6,938 nucleotides of DNA from contig RKCM01000095.1 in NCBI GenBank assembly GCA_014858325.1, positions 1 to 6,938 of the forward strand. The letters run 5' to 3'. Below are positions 5,225 to 6,938 of the stretch, one piece after another (the first letter of the stretch is position 1; each line of letters starts with the position of its first letter). The notes below the pieces were generated by a model. It was not told where the DNA came from. It searched no databases and saw only the letters and a list, made by a program, of their open reading frames with translations. The stretch is from Oscillospiraceae bacterium. GTDB lineage: Bacteria; Bacillota; Clostridia; Oscillospirales; Ruminococcaceae. The position numbers and the translations under genes are program-made.

Positions 5225-5857
5225 TCATTCTTCCTCCCAGCCCACCAGATCGGGCAGGGTGAGGGTCTCGTCGGAGCAGTGGGGGTTGGTGGTGCCGTGG
5301 GCCGCCAGAGAGGCCCGCTCCACCTCCCGCACGATGTCGCAGATGGCCTTGCAGTCCTCGGGCAGGTCGGTCTGGCTGCGGCCCGAATGGGTGAACAGGA
5401 TCTGGCCCAGATGCCCCACCACCAGCGTCAAAGGCAGGAGCTGGGGGGCTGTTTTGTCGTAGTGGTACCCGGCGTTCCGCGCGGCCTTGAAGATCTTCTG
5501 GGCCTCAAAGCTCCAGCTCAGCAGGCCCCGGGTCTGCTCCACCCCCAGGTAGCCGTACAGCACGCCCGGTGCGTCGCAGATGACGGGGAAGGGAAACTCC
5601 GAGCCCCGGGTGGCGGCTGCCACGCTCTGGGCCGAGGAGCGCACCACGCAGGCCAGCCGCACGCCCTTCAGCGCGGGCAGGGTGCGCAGGTAGCGGGTGA
5701 TATACTCCCGGGTGACGGGGTGGTCGAACCCGGGCAGAAAGATCATGCACAGGGGGCGCACACCCTCACACAGGGCGTAAAAATCGTTGCCCGGCACCGT
5801 GGGGGTGTCGTAGGTAAAGCGGGGGATGCTCGTCCCCACCAGATGATCGCTTTTCAT
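5225..5857 (-). CDS. Peroxiredoxin/AhpC-TSA-like thioredoxin-fold protein lacking the redox cysteines
   Basis: A 210-residue protein with a thioredoxin/peroxiredoxin-like core: GTSIPRFTYDTP (8-19, the usual 'G..aP.F' entry), PLCMIFLPGF (35-44, first core strand), TREYITRYLRTLPAL (49-63), GVRLACVVRS (65-74), FPFPVICDAPGVLYGYLGV (88-106), and late strands around LTLVVGHLGQILFTHSG (143-159). In AhpC-TSA_2-type proteins the strand is followed by C-P-x-C; here the corresponding residues appear to be His46-Pro47-Val48-Thr49, so the peroxidatic and resolving cysteines seem absent. Other cysteines are scattered (six in total). A catalytic peroxidase role is therefore doubtful; a binding or structural role is possible. 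The start MKSDHLVG has AAAGGA about 13 bases upstream; a GTG at 5869 would add MHCG but its SD-like sequence is only 1-2 bases away. It is probably monocistronic, with repeat copy C directly upstream. No clear promoter is seen. Confidence 0.65.
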   Translation of the reverse strand: MKSDHLVGTSIPRFTYDTPTVPGNDFYALCEGVRPLCMIFLPGFDHPVTREYITRYLRTLPALKGVRLACVVRSSAQSVAAATRGSEFPFPVICDAPGVLYGYLGVEQTRGLLSWSFEAQKIFKAARNAGYHYDKTAPQLLPLTLVVGHLGQILFTHSGRSQTDLPEDCKAICDIVREVERASLAAHGTTNPHCSDETLTLPDLVGWEEE

Positions 5858-5888
5858 GCCGCAATGCACGTCCTTTCCATCTCACCGA

Positions 5889-6002
5889 AACCTCTCAGTC
5901 TCGCATCCGCTCGCCAGCTCCCCTGGTAGGGGAGCCAAGCCGCGCTGCTGTTTTCTTGCCTCTCCTATTAGGAGAGGTGTCACCGCAGGTGACGGAGAGG
6001 TT
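5889..6002. repeat. Intergenic palindromic repeat, full copy C
   Basis: A 114-base element with ends AACCTCTC (5889-5896) and GAGAGGTT (5995-6002), in the same orientation as copy A. It has the fixed stem GCTCCCCT-ggt-AGGGGAGC (5917-5935), the stem CCTCTCCTA/TAGGAGAGG (5959-5977) and the variable stem GTCACC-gca-GGTGAC (5979-5993). The left variable stem (5898-5915) is not a clean hairpin, unlike copies A and B. It fills most of the gap between the minus-strand thioredoxin-fold gene and the terminator at 6007-6049; no gene is present. Confidence 0.85.
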
Positions 6003-6006
6003 ATAT

Positions 6007-6049
6007 AAAAAAATCCACACACCGGCCCCTCGCAGGGCCAGCGGTGGAT
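6007..6049 (-). terminator. Rho-independent terminator downstream of the structured RNA
   Basis: On the minus strand ATCCAC (6049-6044) pairs with GTGGAT (6018-6013) and GGCCC (6039-6035) pairs with GGGCC (6028-6024), with imperfect pairing between the two helices. It is followed by seven T residues (6013-6007). It lies just after the structured RNA and marks the end of that transcription unit, separating it from the thioredoxin-fold gene. Confidence 0.75.
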
Positions 6050-6059
6050 GCAATGCTAT

Positions 6060-6230
6060 AAAAAGATCCCGCCCGGTCGTCTGCGGTCAATCAAACCTAC
6101 CCTTGCGGACAGGTGGGTGCCCTGTCTCCGGCTTCACGCTTCCTCATCGAGCCTCCATGGTCGACCCATGGCGGGGAGGTCTGCAATTCACCGGCGAACT
6201 CCGAGCTCCCGTTGAATGATTAGTAGGATC
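6060..6230 (-). ncRNA. Structured non-coding RNA, possible raiA-motif class
   Basis: This gene-free stretch folds on the minus strand into several helices. A closing stem joins GATCC (6230-6226) to GGATC (6069-6065). A second hairpin joins TGAAT and ATTCA (6213-6217 with 6186-6190). A third has CCATGG on both sides of a five-base loop (6155-6160 and 6166-6171). A fourth joins GACAGG and CCTGTC (6108-6113 with 6121-6126). Five T residues (6064-6060) follow the closing stem and a strong terminator follows at 6007-6049, as for a free small RNA. The branched plan argues against 6S RNA, which is a single long rod, and I see no tmRNA tRNA-like end, RNase P P4 core or SRP tetraloop core. The run AACGGGAGCTCGG then TTCGCCGGTGAATTGCAG, and GAGGAAGCGTGAAGCCGG, resemble what I recall of the raiA-motif RNA of Firmicutes; this class assignment is tentative. 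No clear promoter is visible, and no raiA gene is in the window. Confidence 0.6.
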
Positions 6231-6252
6231 ATATAAACCGCAACAAATCGAG

Positions 6253-6274
6253 CCGGGCAGGAAGTCTTGCCTGG
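6253..6274 (-). repeat. Imperfect 22-base inverted repeat after the DUF1292 gene
   Basis: The plus strand reads as a dyad with arms CCGGGCA and TGCCTGG around GGAAGTCT, with two mismatched positions. It lies about 30 bases downstream of the DUF1292 stop and about 20 bases upstream of the structured RNA. It could be a weak terminator for DUF1292, but the sequence after it on the minus strand (CTCGATTTGTTG) lacks a proper T-run, so partial readthrough into the RNA is possible. Confidence 0.45.
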
Positions 6275-6303
6275 TAAATTTGTCTGGAAAAGAGAGGGGA
6301 AAA

Positions 6304-6618
6304 TCACTCGATGTCGAACTGGTCGGCCAGCCGCTTCTCAAACAGCTTGCTCACTTCCAGCAGGGTCTCGTCGTCTTCCACCACGTCCAGGTACTCGCCC
6401 TCGTCGTCCTCGCCCACGCTCAGGATGACCAGCTGGGCGTCGTCGTCCAGGTCTTCCTCGTTCTCGGCGTATTCCACAACGGCCAGATAATGCACGCCCT
6501 TATGGTCCAGCGCGTCGATCACCTCAAAGGTCACTTCGTTGCCGTCCTCGTCCTCCAGGGTCATCAGGTCGGGCTGGTATTCCTCCTCGGCGGTGGGGTT
6601 CTTGATCTCGTCTGCCAT
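6304..6618 (-). CDS. DUF1292 domain-containing acidic protein (YrzB-like)
   Basis: This 104-residue, strongly acidic protein has the DUF1292 pattern: LMTLEDEDGNEVTFEVID (18-35), HYLAVVEYAEN (43-53), AQLVILSVGEDDEGEYLDVVEDDETLLEVSKLFEKRL (61-97). The family is widespread in Firmicutes and has no established function; relatives often lie near ruvX/yrrK, which are not in this window. The ATG at 6618 is preferred since AGGAGA lies about seven bases upstream and relatives begin close to it; an in-frame ATG at 6687 lies in the loop of the leader hairpin and has no ribosome site. It has its own near-consensus promoter and a leader of about 80 bases with a hairpin, so it is probably monocistronic, possibly reading into the structured RNA downstream. 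Confidence 0.9.
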   Translation of the reverse strand: MADEIKNPTAEEEYQPDLMTLEDEDGNEVTFEVIDALDHKGVHYLAVVEYAENEEDLDDDAQLVILSVGEDDEGEYLDVVEDDETLLEVSKLFEKRLADQFDIE

Positions 6619-6668
6619 AAGTTTGTCTCCTGTATCTGTAAAAATTCCGAAAGATCCAAAATCGGGAC

Positions 6669-6696
6669 GACAGCGGTGTTTGTGCATCCCGCTGTC
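6669..6696 (-). promoter_or_regulatory. Hairpin in the 5' leader of the DUF1292 gene
   Basis: GACAGCGG and CCGCTGTC (6669-6676 with 6689-6696) form a perfect eight-base-pair stem around a 12-base loop. It starts only about six bases after the predicted transcription start and ends about 50 bases before the DUF1292 ATG. No T-run follows, so it is not a terminator. It may stabilise the mRNA 5' end or bind a regulator. Confidence 0.55.
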
Positions 6697-6708
6697 TGGT
6701 ACGCCTAT

Positions 6709-6737
6709 AGTGTAGCGTTTTTTTGTCCGCTCGTCAA
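6709..6737 (-). promoter_or_regulatory. Sigma-A promoter of the DUF1292 gene
   Basis: On the minus strand TTGACG (-35, 6737-6732) and TACACT (-10, 6714-6709) are separated by exactly 17 bases that include a run of seven A residues. This is the best promoter in the window. Transcription would begin near 6702. Confidence 0.8.
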
Positions 6738-6806
6738 GATGTTTTTCGCACAGAAATTCGACCGCAAATTTTCACGCATTTTCCTCTCGCTTCTTGCGCC
6801 GGGTTA

Positions 6807-6815
6807 TGCTATACT
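6807..6815 (+). promoter_or_regulatory. Probable extended -10 promoter of the right-edge gene
   Basis: TGC followed by TATACT (6810-6815) is an extended -10, the same form as at 2118-2126. No convincing -35 is visible. Initiation would fall near 6822, just before the tandem repeat at 6827-6848. It is divergent from the DUF1292 promoter. Confidence 0.55.
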
Positions 6816-6826
6816 AAAACCTGTAT

Positions 6827-6848
6827 GGCGTCCCATAGGCGTCCCATA
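6827..6848 (+). repeat. Tandem 11-base direct repeat in the leader of the right-edge gene
   Basis: GGCGTCCCATA occurs twice in immediate succession (6827-6837, 6838-6848). The first copy also forms a small inverted repeat with the preceding bases, TATGG (6824-6828) and CCATA (6833-6837). The position just downstream of the predicted start and about 30 bases before the ATG suits an operator or a leader element. Confidence 0.6.
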
Positions 6849-6876
6849 CAAAGGATATGACACAGGGGGCAGGTTT

Positions 6877-6938
6877 ATGAGCAGGAGCAGCAGGTGGAAC
6901 AAGGCGTGGGCGTTGGCTTTGGCGGCGCTGGCGCTGGC
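6877..6938 (+). CDS. N-terminus of a secreted or membrane protein (truncated by window edge)
   Basis: An ATG at 6877 preceded by a purine-rich ribosome site (AGGGGGCAGG) opens a frame that runs to the end. The 20 visible residues have a basic start (SRSSRWNK) followed by a hydrophobic Ala/Leu/Trp stretch, typical of the n- and h-regions of a signal peptide or a first membrane segment. The family cannot be recognised from so little. Its own promoter and a tandem repeat lie upstream. Confidence 0.6.
   Translation, partial: MSRSSRWNKAWALALAALAL

Noticed and set aside
5222..5929. A 235-codon plus-strand frame opposite the thioredoxin-fold gene
   Set aside because: It has no ribosome site, ends in the repeat, and its translation looks like a shadow; the minus-strand product has a coherent thioredoxin-like pattern.
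5956..6219. Small plus-strand frame and an overlapping minus-strand frame (6144-6341) in the structured RNA region
   Set aside because: Both lie over repeat, terminator or RNA helices, lack ribosome sites and show no protein family pattern.
6065..6230. 6S RNA, tmRNA, RNase P or SRP RNA
   Set aside because: The helices form a multibranched shape instead of the 6S rod. There is no tRNA-like acceptor or CCA end, no RNase P P4 core sequences and no SRP GGAA-type core. 6S remains a fallback to test by covariance model.

Overview
The window looks like a chromosomal stretch from a GC-rich, low-redundancy Clostridia genome, most likely an Oscillospiraceae/Ruminococcaceae gut anaerobe of the Faecalibacterium, Subdoligranulum or Gemmiger kind. 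This placement is inferred from the protein families (SpoIIR, DUF378, DUF1292, the ACT/UPF0210 pair), strong Shine-Dalgarno sites, sigma-A promoters with extended -10 boxes (TGnTATACT), and an intergenic palindromic repeat that I associate from memory with that group. No phage, plasmid, CRISPR or transposase gene is visible.

Layout, left to right. Positions 1-243 (minus) hold the N-terminus of the sporulation signalling protein SpoIIR, cut by the window edge. Upstream on the same strand is a two-gene operon: an ACT-domain protein (1697-1966) followed 12 bases later by a UPF0210/DUF711 protein (317-1684). Between DUF711 and spoIIR lies a terminator-like hairpin that contains the spoIIR ribosome binding site. 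The 1967-2289 gap holds divergent promoters and one full copy of the palindromic repeat. On the plus strand an Lrp/AsnC regulator (2290-2769), a PLP aminotransferase (2769-3956) and the isoprenoid kinase IspE (3972-4862) form a tight operon. It is followed by a half copy of the repeat and a very long terminator hairpin (4938-4987). The 3' arm of that hairpin carries the ribosome binding site of a small DUF378 membrane protein (4988-5188). A bidirectional terminator (5190-5217) separates this from a convergent minus-strand thioredoxin-fold protein lacking its redox cysteines (5225-5857).

The 5858-6303 gap contains no protein gene. It holds a second full repeat copy (5889-6002), a minus-strand terminator (6007-6049) and a multibranched structured RNA (about 6060-6230, minus), possibly of the raiA-motif class. 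Beyond it are a DUF1292 acidic protein (6304-6618, minus) with a near-consensus promoter and a hairpin leader, and a divergently transcribed secreted or membrane protein cut by the right edge (from 6877).

The genes do not form one pathway. The clearest functional unit is the Lrp-aminotransferase pair, probably amino-acid-responsive, with ispE carried along downstream. The most interesting signals are non-coding: two unrelated genes (spoIIR and DUF378) whose SD is buried in the 3' arm of a terminator-like hairpin ending in a T5 run that abuts the start codon; a modular repeat whose variable stems change in a compensated way; and the structured RNA.
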